Shown here: one piece after another, positions 1 to 10,220 of the stretch | Layout: every line of letters begins with the position of its first letter | How positions within the stretch are numbered: position 1 is the first letter of the stretch | Assembly: GCA_021401465.1 (NCBI GenBank) | Contig: JADDMT010000018.1 | Location: 62,001 to 126,000 of the forward strand | Direction: 5' to 3' | Origin: Teratosphaeria epicoccoides | Lineage: Eukaryota; Ascomycota; Dothideomycetes; Mycosphaerellales; Teratosphaeriaceae | Length of the DNA stretch: 64,000 nucleotides | The notes under the pieces: generated by a model | What the model was told of the DNA's origin: nothing | The model's input: only the letters and a program-made list of their open reading frames with translations | Databases searched by the model: none | Made by a program: the position numbers and the translations under genes

Positions 1-2982
1 GACGACTGGTCACTTGTGCATATCCTGTGCAGGCTCATCGACGATTATCTGTCACGTCCAAAAATTGGTGCTGCGCGTCAGATTCAATCGTGCAATGTCT
101 CTATGCAGTATAGCACCAAGGTGCTTATGACTTTACTGTCGTGTCAAACGACGATCTTAGCTCAGAGCGGAGCTATCTCCGCTGGTACTGAAGCGAACAT
201 CCGGACGGCGCTGGGAACGGAGTACCAACCTCACACCACGTATTGCCTGTTGACAAGACCTCGGACTTATGTAGGCTGCTTCTTCATTGCTGCTGCGAAT
301 CTGTTGGAGGAGGCAATACTGGCTGCATTTGCTAGTATCGGAGTGATATTGGCCATCCTCAATTTAGATACCTAATACGTTGTCTGTCAGGCCGTCAACA
401 TGTTGCCCGCGCCAAAGGGAGACAGATTACCCGGCACCCAACCTGCTTGACGCGCCAAGCATACGGCGGGACGAATGAGGGCCCAAGAATCTGACAGTGC
501 AACCCAAACGACATAACACCGATATATAGTTGGATCGAACGGCGCTGTCTCCGCAGAGTTTGAACGGGCGTCCCGGACAAGAAGCCTAAGCAGTCCAAGC
601 ACGCACACTGCCGACTTGACGCGGATACTTTTCCGGCGTCTGTAGCAAAAGCGATACTGCGATCCTTCGCACTGAAACTGGTCGCATGTTGGATGGTCCG
701 GCGCCTGATAAGGGTCACCGACGCTGGAGGCTAATTGTCATCAGGTGATGCCCTTGTCGTTGTTGACTCGCGGGTTTCGTGGTTGTCTTGCGTGAGACGA
801 GCAGTGCACGTTTGCGGATCCCGATTCCCGAGCCTAGCATGCAACCAGGCGAGAGCATGTTGGGGGATGCCGACGCCCGTACTGTCGAGACGAGCCCTTC
901 CTTTCGCACAAAGGACCGTTGATCAGAACGGTGATTCAATGATATTGTACCAGTCCATACCGGTATGAAACATGACGCAGCGACGGCTATATGTAGAGTC
1001 CGAGCAAAAATCGTATCTCGTATAAGTCCAAGCGAGGGTCAAATCCAACTGCCACTTGACAGGACTCGCCTCCGTGCAAGAATCTTTCATGTGGAATGTT
1101 GGACTGCAAATCTCCTAGAATTGGTCAAATGTACGCAGTGGTCTTCGCCTCGGAACGTGCTGCTTCTATAGTCTACGTACACTATGAAGACAATGATAAT
1201 GATGAACTCTCGAGCTGTCTGTTGGGTAGAGAAACGCCAGAGCATGACGGGAATGATGGCGTTCGCGGCGCGAGCTACGGACTTTAACCGTACCGGGGAC
1301 AAGCCTCTCTCCACCAGAAACATGAAAGCTTGGAGGTGTGGCGCACGACGATGCTCCCGACATATCTTGGTAGCTGGGATTCAGGTGGATTCTTCATGAG
1401 TATGGTGGTTTGCCTTCTTGACAAATTGGTGGCGTGTTTGGCTTGTTGGCAAGACAATGTTGTCTGAGCTTCGATCCCAGTGGCCTGGATCAAGACGAGT
1501 CCGCTACTTGTGCCATGACTAGAGACGCGCTTGGGCGGGCACGCTGGCTTGGCTCGACGGTATGATACCGGCTCGAGGAGTCGTGTCAAGTGATCCAAAG
1601 CAGTAGAGCTGGTGACAGATCCAAAGCTGTTGCGCCGCCCCATGCGACATTCATGCTATGCACCACACACAAATCTGATTCGCTGACGCACAGAAGGAAA
1701 GAGTAGGCTGACGTGTGACGTTATTGGTCGGCTCTCAGAAAGACTGCGCCACACCCAACGGACGGACGATGGCGGCGAACGATCTGGCCTCGTTCGCCAT
1801 GTCAAGATCCTTGTAGATACTCATCGAGGCCACCGTCCCGTTTGGGCACGGCGCATGCTGCCAATCATGGGCTGACGAGGCCTGTCCTTGCGACTGTACA
1901 CGACCACGATGTCCCCAGCAAGGTCGCTAGTGTAGAGATGAGAGTGTGGCAGGCCGCAGATCTGTTCGCTTACTACCTCAGCCTCGTGGACTCCATGCCG
2001 GCCATGTGGCTCACGCATAGCGATGACCCGTCCGCTCTGAAGCCTTACCATGAGCTTGTCGGCATCGTCATGATTTCGTCTGAAGCTAGCGAAGCCACAA
2101 GCCCTTCACACCCTAGTACGAACCATGAGATTGTGAACCGAATTTTGACCTCCGTGGCCGTTGCGACCCTCAAGCAAGTCGACGATGGTCGGTCTTCACA
2201 GACGCTCTTTTGCCACTGCAATCTCGTCTCCGCAGTTCTTCTGTTTTGTGGATCACTTCCGTCCTCAGGCTGGGCCAATACGGCTGTCGGAGCTACTGCT
2301 CGTGACTAGCAAAGGACTTGTGGGGTTCCTACTTGTTGCTCTTCCTACATACCTACGATGGCACTCAACACTCTTATTATTCGCTCCATCCGCTCATTCT
2401 CAGCCCAAACCCGTCACCATTGGACTTTCGAGACTGAGGAGCCGCTACCGTCTGCTAGCTGCTGCTCTCTTCAGCGGTGCGTATACGACGTGCGAAGCGC
2501 TGGACGCAAGTTCGATCACCTCGTCGCCACCAGCACCACCAACTGGGCAGCTCTGTCGAAGAATCGACAGTCCCGCCCCCATCGGCGTCCCTGCCGTTCT
2601 CCGCCCCTCCTTCATCAACGCCCTCGACGATCAGACGTTGGAGGCGCAGAATTGACTTTGCGTCGAGCGGTCTGTCAAGCAGCCAAGGGTCCCACCTGCA
2701 TCACGCGCATGATGCAAAACGACGAGATCTAAAAACCTCTAGCTCTGCGCATGTGACGGGATGTCCCTCGATTCATCTTACCACGGTGTACGATCGGCCA
2801 TCCCTGGGACGACTAGCGATGCAGTCTCACCTATTGCTGGGAGCTTGAATGCCAACAACTGCGCCGCATCCAGTTTCTCGGAATCGCTTAATATCAAGAA
2901 GCGCAGGCTGTCCAGGATGAAATCCTCCAAACATCTGTCACGGTCTACATCCTCACCACACCTCCGGGAGAAGATTAACATC
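1..2982. other. Gene-poor flank, no supported gene
   Basis: Only short overlapping open frames occur on both strands, and none has a recognisable motif or a convincing start and splice structure. The last few hundred bases before 2983 are likely promoter and leader of the Zn2Cys6 regulator. An in-frame upstream ATG at 2761 would add 74 residues to that protein, but the added stretch is low-complexity Ser-rich sequence and I treat it as leader. Confidence 0.6.
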
Positions 2983-4054
2983 ATGTCGGATTCCGACGCT
3001 GACAAGAAGCGCAATAAGCTTGGCTACCAACGCATATCTATTGCTTGTGGTAAGCCAACCACTTGGTGCCGCAAAAGGTGCACTCCGCTGACTTCTACGA
3101 GCGCATTGTCGACGGCGGAAGATACGCTGCCTCGTAGCAGAGGGCGATCCTCAGTCTCGGTGTCAGAATTGCATACGATTGAAGAAGGAGTGTGTGTTTT
3201 ACCCTGTCGACCAACAAAGCGCCATGGAGAACAAACGCGATCCCTCGAACAATTCTGGTCGCCATCGCGGCCCATCATCGATGCCGCCCTTTCCGGGCGA
3301 CAACGGTCCAGATCAGCACATCGAGCAATCAAACATCTTTGTCCCGGCGCCAACCTTGCAATCACACGATCCAAGTACGTTCGAAGGTCTTCCGATCGCA
3401 CCAGGAAACGCTTTGCCGGTGCGAAATTGGCCACAAGGTCAGTTGGTCAGTCAGCGACAGTCTAACCATGTGTCGGGCGCCTTCCCCCAGCCGGATTATG
3501 GTTACGAGGCGCAGCAAGAGGGCAGCAATCACTGGGGTCCCAGCGGAGAATATCCAGGGCAGCTCGCAACTGGACCGGGAGAATCAAACCCAGCGTTCTT
3601 CGGACGTTTCAACAACCAGTCTATGTCTGGCGACTATGCTCCATTCCCGATCAATGATTCAGCGCAGCATCCTCAAACTCCGCACTATCAACATTTCAAC
3701 TTTGCCAACCCTCCACAGTCGATGCGATCGGTCACTCACGGAAACATACAAAGTCTACCGAGCATCAATCCTCCCTTTCCGATGCAATCACAACAGCACT
3801 CACAAATTCGCTTTCCACAACCTCCACCGTTGAACACACACGTCGCCGCGATGCGGCCACACGACATGGGACCTCAATCTGCTCCTGTCCCATACAACCA
3901 AACACGTCCTTACATGGCGCAGCAGGGACACGGTAGCACGGGGCTCGCGTCAATGTCTTCGCATCCAGCGTATGCAAGCAACTTTTTCGGTGCGCAGTCT
4001 GGACTCCCAATCGAAGAAGAACCGGAATTATGGCGGCCGCAGCGACCAGGCTGA
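2983..4054 (+). CDS. Small Zn2Cys6 transcription factor, two exons
   Basis: Probable nuclear DNA-binding regulator. Exon 1 is 2983-3049, a 52-bp GT-AG intron spans 3050-3101, and exon 2 is 3102-4054, giving about 339 residues. Splicing restores the zinc cluster near residues 22-51: CAHCRRRKIRC, ten residues, then CQNCIRLKKEC, i.e. C-x2-C-x6-C-x10-C-x2-C-x6-C. Without splicing the first two cysteines are lost. The preceding KLGYQRISIA and the following FYPVDQQ match a common Pezizomycotina regulator family. The remainder is Pro/Gln/Ser/Asn-rich and disordered, typical of an activation region, and I see no fungal middle homology domain. The start at 2983 is chosen because the family usually begins a few residues before KLGY; ATG 2761 is the alternative. 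The 3' end is uncertain: the +1 frame stays open to 4082. Target genes are unknown. Confidence 0.8.
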
Positions 4055-4082
4055 GATGTTGGATTTACCTCTGCGCCGCTGA

Positions 4083-5878
4083 TGATCACTGCTCGTGTGA
4101 GCTGCGTGCTCCATTATTCTCTAGTGTGCGAGGCGAGGAGCCTAGGGAAGGTCGCCCACGCATTGGGCCTCGAAACAGAAGCTGCCAGCTGCCATGGTTG
4201 CGTCGAGACCAGCCGGACACGAGAGGGGGCCAGCATTAGCGCAATCTGCACAAACTTGCGCAAAGGCGGTCAAGCGTTTGCAGGCGCAATATTCCTTGCT
4301 TACTATGCTGAGGGTCACTGTTGATGACGAACAACAGTATCGGACTCTAGCTTCGCTGTTTTAGGTGAAGTCACGATTTCGGAGTTGGGACCTCAAGCCA
4401 AGCGTTACACGGCGCCTGTATGCTGCCTAAGCGATTCCGTATAGCCGCGAGAGCCAACCAGAATCCATGCCGACGACCGGCAAGGAGGAAATACCTTGAT
4501 CAAAGTCAGGAGATTGTGGTATAGAGACTTGAGTCAGGAACTTGCATTATGCGACCACGCAAGGGGCGCGCTTATTTGCATCAATTTTGCAACCAGATTG
4601 CGGAATCCAGGTTCATCACCCAAGGCTCGACGCTTCTACATACAATGCCAGTATGACGGATCTGCTGGTTGGTCGACCGGTTGACTTCGGGTTGTGAATG
4701 GCGATGCACCCAGAGACTCGAGAGTGAATGCCTCGAGCAGTCACCCGCCTCGCTCAATTGGTTCGATCATGGTCGGTCAAGAGGCTAGTCATATCAGACT
4801 CGACCATGCCAAGGTTACATGGTCTTTGAATGTTAATCCGTTACAACGCGATTCGCCTGCTCGCAGGCGACCAGTCGCCGCGACGAGCACCACAAGCTCA
4901 CAGAATATTTCCGAGTTTCTATAATGCTAGTAATGATGTTAATGACAATATGGACTTCTACGGGTGATGGCTGATAAGATGCTGCTTCGTAAGGTCGATT
5001 GTGGCATTGAGCCATCTTCACCGACGCTGTGGCTGAGCCGTGGAGGAAAGGATGGCGGAAGACTTGCGTTCCTGTGCGCGATGCACCAGACAGTCGCTCA
5101 AGCTCGTGGAGAACAACACAACCGGGTTTCGAACGAATTGCGCTGCCCGGACTCGCGCTCATGGACCGTTGTCGTCCCTCCCATCGCGATATGTGCGGCA
5201 AGACGATATCTGCTGCATTGGCATCCAAAGCGGCAAGTCCAACCGTGAATGACGGTGCGTGTACTGTCGGAGTGCTCCGAAGTGTCTGTTGTGATGCGTT
5301 GCGTGGAGGTCGTCATCGCGCCCTTCACTGAGCTCGATGACGATGATGCTGTACGATTGCAGGACGAATCCTTGTAAATGCGCGTCCACGTTGGTTTAGT
5401 CGCGTGTCAGTTTTGGATCGTAGATTGACAGTCGAGGAGGAAAGAGGCAGCGACGCGTGCACGCCCGGCAGCCACGAGTGGCGTTAAGAGTCAACGTTGC
5501 ATCATCGTGACGAATGAGGAAGGAGCTTTTGCCCCACCAGGCACGTCTCCGCCACTTGCACCTCTGGCTCAAATGTCATGCGCGGGAGCTCTCAGCCAAT
5601 GAGGATGGTATGGGTCATTCACGGGAGACGAGGAAGATGGTGACAGGCCGCCTTTTTCCTTGTGATCACTCGCTGTGCTATGAGGTCACTCCCAGTGCAG
5701 CGAGGCAGGTGGTCCTGCTGCAGGCCCCGCGCTTGCCCTGTCACGCCTTCCGCCTGATGGGCAAGTACTTGACATAAGAAAACGTTTTCTCCTGCTTCCT
5801 CTCCTGCACCTCTAACACCCACAACAATCTCAAGACAACCACTTCACCCTCAGACAGATCCCACACATCACAGCCAAG
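4083..5878. other. Intergenic spacer upstream of hsp9/12
   Basis: No supported gene. Several overlapping frames around 4960-5390 are open on both strands but show no family motif. The last 100 bases are pyrimidine/CA-rich and look like the hsp9/12 promoter and leader. Confidence 0.55.
5777..5790. promoter_or_regulatory. 14-bp perfect palindrome upstream of hsp9/12
   Basis: AGAAAACGTTTTCT reads identically on both strands and lies 88 bp before the hsp9/12 ATG. It contains GAA and TTC half-sites in inverted orientation but not at canonical heat-shock-element spacing, so a regulatory role is inference. Confidence 0.3.
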
Positions 5879-6351
5879 ATGTCTGACGCCCTCCGCCAGG
5901 ATACCGTAAGCACGAGCAGCCCAGCATGATCATGCAGTCGACACCCGCTAACTCTCACTGCAGTCCGACAAGGTCAAGTCCAACTTGAAGCCGGACAGCC
6001 AGAAGGTGAGTGGCGACGAATGCTCGCAAGAGAAGTGCATGACCTGACACGACACAACAGTCCACCCTCGAGAAGGGTCAGGAGTCGCTCACGGGCGCCG
6101 CCGACAGCATCGCCGGCAAGGCTCAGCCGGACAGCGAGAAGTCCGCCACCCAGAAGGCCACCGACTCGATCTCCTCGGGCAGCAGCGACGCCCAGAAGCA
6201 GGGCAGCGGCCTGCTCGACCAGGCTTCGGAGACCGCCTCGAACGCCGCCAAGTCTGTCCAGGACACTCTTGGCTTGGGTCAGAGTGAGATCTTTCCAAGC
6301 TGCTTGATTGTATGTACGTGTTGCTGACCAGCTGTCCACCTAGACAAGTAA
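5879..6351 (+). CDS. HSP9/HSP12-family stress protein, four exons
   Basis: Small hydrophilic heat-shock/glucose-lipid-regulated protein; in yeasts the family is induced by heat, salt and stationary phase and associates with the plasma membrane. Exons are 5879-5905, 5964-6005, 6061-6283 and 6344-6351, joined by three GT-AG introns of 58, 55 and 60 bp, giving 99 residues. The start MSDALRQ, the repeated KPDSQK / QPDSEK / LEKGQE units, the absence of Cys and Trp, and the amphipathic Ala/Ser/Lys/Asp-rich composition are family hallmarks. The last exon holds only the end of one Asn codon, a Lys codon and the stop. The protein is longer than S. pombe Hsp9 (about 68 residues) because of an expanded Ser/Gln-rich C-terminal half. 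A perfect 14-bp palindrome sits 88 bp upstream of the start. Confidence 0.92.
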
Positions 6352-6403
6352 ACGTTCGACGTCTGACGAACAATGCTTCACGCGTTGCGTGGAGCTGATG
6401 CAT

Positions 6404-6436
6404 GACGGAATGGCGACGGAATGGCGACGGAATGGC
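6404..6436. repeat. 11-bp tandem repeat, three copies
   Basis: GACGGAATGGC is repeated three times without a mismatch just downstream of the hsp9/12 stop, presumably in its 3' UTR or the spacer. It is a short local duplication with no evident function. Confidence 0.8.
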
Positions 6437-6867
6437 GACTTTTGCCGATGAGCAAGGCTATTGTGTATTCTACGGCTGATACCCATGAATCAATGCCAGT
6501 GGTTGCATTATTGAATCTTGCAGCTCCTGTCAAGTGTCGCAGTGTGTCGTTTCCTTGTGCAATATGTCGACCCATCAAGTTCGGCTGAATCTCTTTGACG
6601 TGCTGGAGCTTACTGTGCCGTCTCATTCAATGCTTGACTAACTGTACACGATACTAAGAATAATCGTAAGTTTGTCATATTGAGCACAATACTTCAAACG
6701 ATGGTCAGATTGCCTGCGCAACTTGTACTTGCGATAGTCCGCACCAAAATGGGTCATCGTTGCGATTTTCAATTCATACAATCGTAGCTAATTCGCACGC
6801 CGTGTAGTCCGACTCAAGATGCCATCGAGGGACAACTATGCAAAACAACCTCCATGCAAGGGTTTCT

Positions 6868-8340
6868 TTACAAGTCACTCTTGGCCACGAGAGGCTGCAG
6901 ACGCTCGACAAGGTCCTCGACAGTAAGGCCCTCGCCCTTCCAATACTGCGCCTCCGCCGCACCACCAATGTTCTTTGGTGGAATGATCACGTTAGAGACG
7001 ACGTGGATCACACCATCCTCGGCAATGCCATCCTGGACGGTGACGCGCGAGAAAGCGTTGATCTTGATCTCGATGAAGCGCCCGTACCGTGCGACGTCCA
7101 CAGCCAGGTTGCGATCCTCGAGCAATGTGGGCAGATCGACGTGGAACAGGCCCTTGGGGATGCGGCCGTGGGGGCCGACGTCCTCCGACTCGGCCTGGTA
7201 GTAGGCGTCGGAGTACAGGGTATTGGCGGGCGCGACGTGGTACTCCAGGAGGGCCTTGAGGTACTTCTGGCCGTGGGTGGAGAAGAGGAAGGCGTTGATC
7301 TTCGGGCCGAGCTTCTGGAACGCGAAGTTCGACGGCGCGAAGAGTGTGCCGCCGGCGTGCTCGGTCGTGTTCAGCTTCTCCAGGAGTCCGGTCTTTCCGA
7401 GTCCGAGCTCCAGTGTGCTGAACTCGCCGGGGAGCAGCTCGATGATCTTGATGGCGTTGGGCGGGGGGAGGAGGATGCTGTCGACGCCGTGGATGACCCC
7501 GTTGGTTGCGAAGATGTCGATGGCGATGATGCGGCTGTAGAAGTTGACGGTCAGGCCGCGGAGGGAGATCTTGAAGGCGACGCGCTGAGGCTTGGGCTCG
7601 GATGAGAGGTGCTCGCCCTTCAGGAGGGTTGGGGCGGTGTGGGTGGCCAGGACGCGGCCGGCTGGGTAGAAGCCGTCCACGACGTGGTATTCCAGGAGGA
7701 GCTTGAGCTGCTCTTTGCTTGGCTCGGGGGCATGCTCCGGGATCTTCTCGAACGCCTTGTCTGTAGGCGCGAAGACGGTGTAGTTGGCCTTGGTGCTGTT
7801 GAGGGTGTCGACCAGGTCCGGGTACTTGTTGATCAGCTTAGCCAGCTTGGTCGTGTACTTGCTTTTGGAAATGAGCTCGTACACGGTCGCATTCGGTGGG
7901 CCATGGTGCGGTGGGCGGTGTGGCTTGCGGTGCGGCGGACCATCCTTTGGTGGACCGTGGTGTGGCGGGCCTCCGTGCTCATCAAACGAGTCGTAGAAGT
8001 CGTCATCTTCAGTGCGGAAGAAAGACTCAACGTCGAAGGCGGTCTCGTGGATCTTCTCGTTGACAGTCTCACCCACCTCGGTGACTGACTCGAATGCCTC
8101 GTCCAGAGCATTTTTGGAGCTTTCGTAGACCTCCCGCCATGCATCGGATGCAGTGTGCGTCAGCTCGTCGAATTGCTTCTTGAAGCTTGAGACGATCTTG
8201 TCCTTCTCCTCTACACTCTGCTCGTACCATCCGGTGCTTCGGTCGTTCTTCTCGACGGCGACTTCCGCAAAGACCTCTTCGGCTGGTATGACAAATGCCG
8301 TGCTCAATGCCGCAAGTGGCAGTACGGAAGAGAACTTCAT
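6868..8340 (-). CDS. Secreted protein with two fasciclin (FAS1) domains
   Basis: Single-exon 490-residue protein. Residues 1-18 form a signal peptide (MKFSSVLPLAALSTAFV followed by small residues). An acidic spacer with a His/Pro-rich stretch (GPPHHGPP-type units, about residues 120-148) precedes two FAS1 domains at roughly 150-290 and 295-460. In each, the H1-like motif (YTVFAPTDKAFEKI; GGTLFAPSNFAFQKL), the central YHV and the H2-like GVIHGVDSILLPP / GVIHVVSNVIIPP motifs are visible. FAS1 proteins mediate cell-surface or matrix adhesion. The C-terminus is hydrophilic with no hydrophobic tail, so a GPI anchor is unlikely and the protein should be secreted or wall-retained. Frame and start are unambiguous; ligand and role are not known. 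Confidence 0.93.
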   Translation of the reverse strand: MKFSSVLPLAALSTAFVIPAEEVFAEVAVEKNDRSTGWYEQSVEEKDKIVSSFKKQFDELTHTASDAWREVYESSKNALDEAFESVTEVGETVNEKIHETAFDVESFFRTEDDDFYDSFDEHGGPPHHGPPKDGPPHRKPHRPPHHGPPNATVYELISKSKYTTKLAKLINKYPDLVDTLNSTKANYTVFAPTDKAFEKIPEHAPEPSKEQLKLLLEYHVVDGFYPAGRVLATHTAPTLLKGEHLSSEPKPQRVAFKISLRGLTVNFYSRIIAIDIFATNGVIHGVDSILLPPPNAIKIIELLPGEFSTLELGLGKTGLLEKLNTTEHAGGTLFAPSNFAFQKLGPKINAFLFSTHGQKYLKALLEYHVAPANTLYSDAYYQAESEDVGPHGRIPKGLFHVDLPTLLEDRNLAVDVARYGRFIEIKINAFSRVTVQDGIAEDGVIHVVSNVIIPPKNIGGAAEAQYWKGEGLTVEDLVERLQPLVAKSDL

Positions 8341-10220
8341 GGTGCAGTTGCTGTGCAGACAGGGGAGAAGTGCAGGAAGTCAATGACAACGTTGACACCC
8401 AATCGTACATGTACCATGTTCAAGGTGTAGTGGTTATGACGCGTGCACGGGTGAATGGATGACGCGAGGCTCCGGGTGGCGTGGGAATTATCCACCCGCA
8501 AGCAGTTCCCTCATCTGGCAAGCAAGAGGATGAGCCCAGCAGGCAAGCAAGTGATGCCCACGATCGATGCTGTTCATGATGCTCCGCCGGCGTTCAAACA
8601 TCTACGTACTCACTCTAACATTAACCGTCACATGATTAGCTCTTTTCCGATGCATTCTCCGACTCCCACCGCCAGTCACATCTGCTACTTCACGAGTCAA
8701 TGACCTTCCAATGTTCGTTCGCGAATGACTCTTCGACCACGATATGGCCGGAGACAGGAGTCACGACGAGGAACTGCTAGACTTCAAGCAGATTGGCGGA
8801 TAGACGTGATGGGTAACTGCGCATGTCGCAGTTGGTGCGTCGACACGCTCCTTTGCCTTGATGGCCGAGGCGGAGACATGGTTGCTTGACTTGTCGTGCA
8901 AAGCTTCTATGCGGTCGTAGAGGTCGTGTGTCTTCTTGATGTGGACTTGGGAACGTTGCATGTGCGGACTCCTGTCAGAAGACATGGCCAAGTCTCATTT
9001 CGCGATGAGCATGGAGCGCAGGACAGAGCGTCCATTCGTCGACATGGCCATCTCCCATGATGCATGTGAATGGGCGGCGCGTTGACTTCGTTTCTGACGC
9101 TCGTACCTATCTATTGGAATCCGGACAGTAGGAGTAGCTAGTCATCGATGGATGAAGCGGTGGTGGCGGTTTCAGTACTCCGTGATTGTTCGTGCGACAC
9201 CTTCACTTTTGCATGAACAAGGCGACGAATGAGTTGGAACGTTGATAGTAGTGATCCCTACATACAAGACCACAGCGGCGGGCCGGCCAATGGAGCCGAG
9301 AGGGAGCCTCGTGCAGCCGTGCTTGATACAGTTACCAGTAAAGGGCAGGGTTCGTACCGAAAGTCTACCAAGCATATTTCGTCATGTCCTCTCGAATATC
9401 TCCTTCCGAACGAAGTCGAGAATGCCATGCTAGTGGTGCTGGCGACTGATCAACTGCCACTTCTAGACTCTCACACGTCATGCGTCCGACTCGAGGTCAT
9501 CGACAGGGCTCAAATGCTGGCTGGCGCTCGAATCAGCTGGCCAGGTGACAACCCCAAAGTCCGATCTTGGGCCAAAGCGCTGACCATGCGCGCCCGGCAC
9601 CGGGGTTTCAGCATCGCACATATCTCGATCTCTACAGCCCGGCTATATCGCAGGACCGCAGACGCTATTCCCTCTGCAGGAACATGCGGCTCAAAGTCGT
9701 ATGCCGTACCCTCTAACTCGCGGGGCACCAAGGACCTTCCCCTTCTATATGCCCCTGGGCTCGACTAGCATCTGCCCATGACATCGATGCGTCGTCCCAA
9801 GCATCTACAACGTGTTTGGAGATCAGATCTGCAGGTAGGGTCTCGTGCGCAGTTGGAGGCACATAGTCCTCCGTAGCGCCGCCCCTATGAAGCACTTGTA
9901 CCTGATATGCTTACTACGTTCTTGTCATCCATGGTAGAGTGCCGCATCCAAACCCTGTGCATGACTATTCGACTTTGTTTAAGGAGGCAAATCATTGCAA
10001 AAGAAGACAACACTGGCACGCGCTGATCATCGCAACGCGGCAGAGCTTCTGAGGGAATAATCGTCTCTTTGGTGGAATTGCAATACTGGCTCTCTGACCT
10101 ATGTACCGTGCCTCTGCTGCATCCTTTCTGATCGGGGAACACAGAAGGGTCAACCAGTGCTCCTCGAAGCTTGGTATCTGAAGTCGACACTCAGCTTTCC
10201 GTCTCCACATCACAGCTACG
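8341..10220. other. Spacer between fasciclin and cryptochrome genes
   Basis: Divergent intergenic region that must hold both promoters. A plus-strand frame at 9229-9768 (179 codons, ATG start) and a short minus-strand frame ending at 8761 are open but have no recognisable domain, so I do not call them genes. Confidence 0.5.

Noticed and set aside
8761..8985. Short minus-strand ORF with a possible helical segment
   Set aside because: 74 codons, Ser-run ending, no family; coding status cannot be supported.
9229..9768. 179-codon plus-strand ORF with ATG start
   Set aside because: No domain, no protein-like conservation I recognise, and it lies in a divergent promoter region; length is within chance for this base composition.
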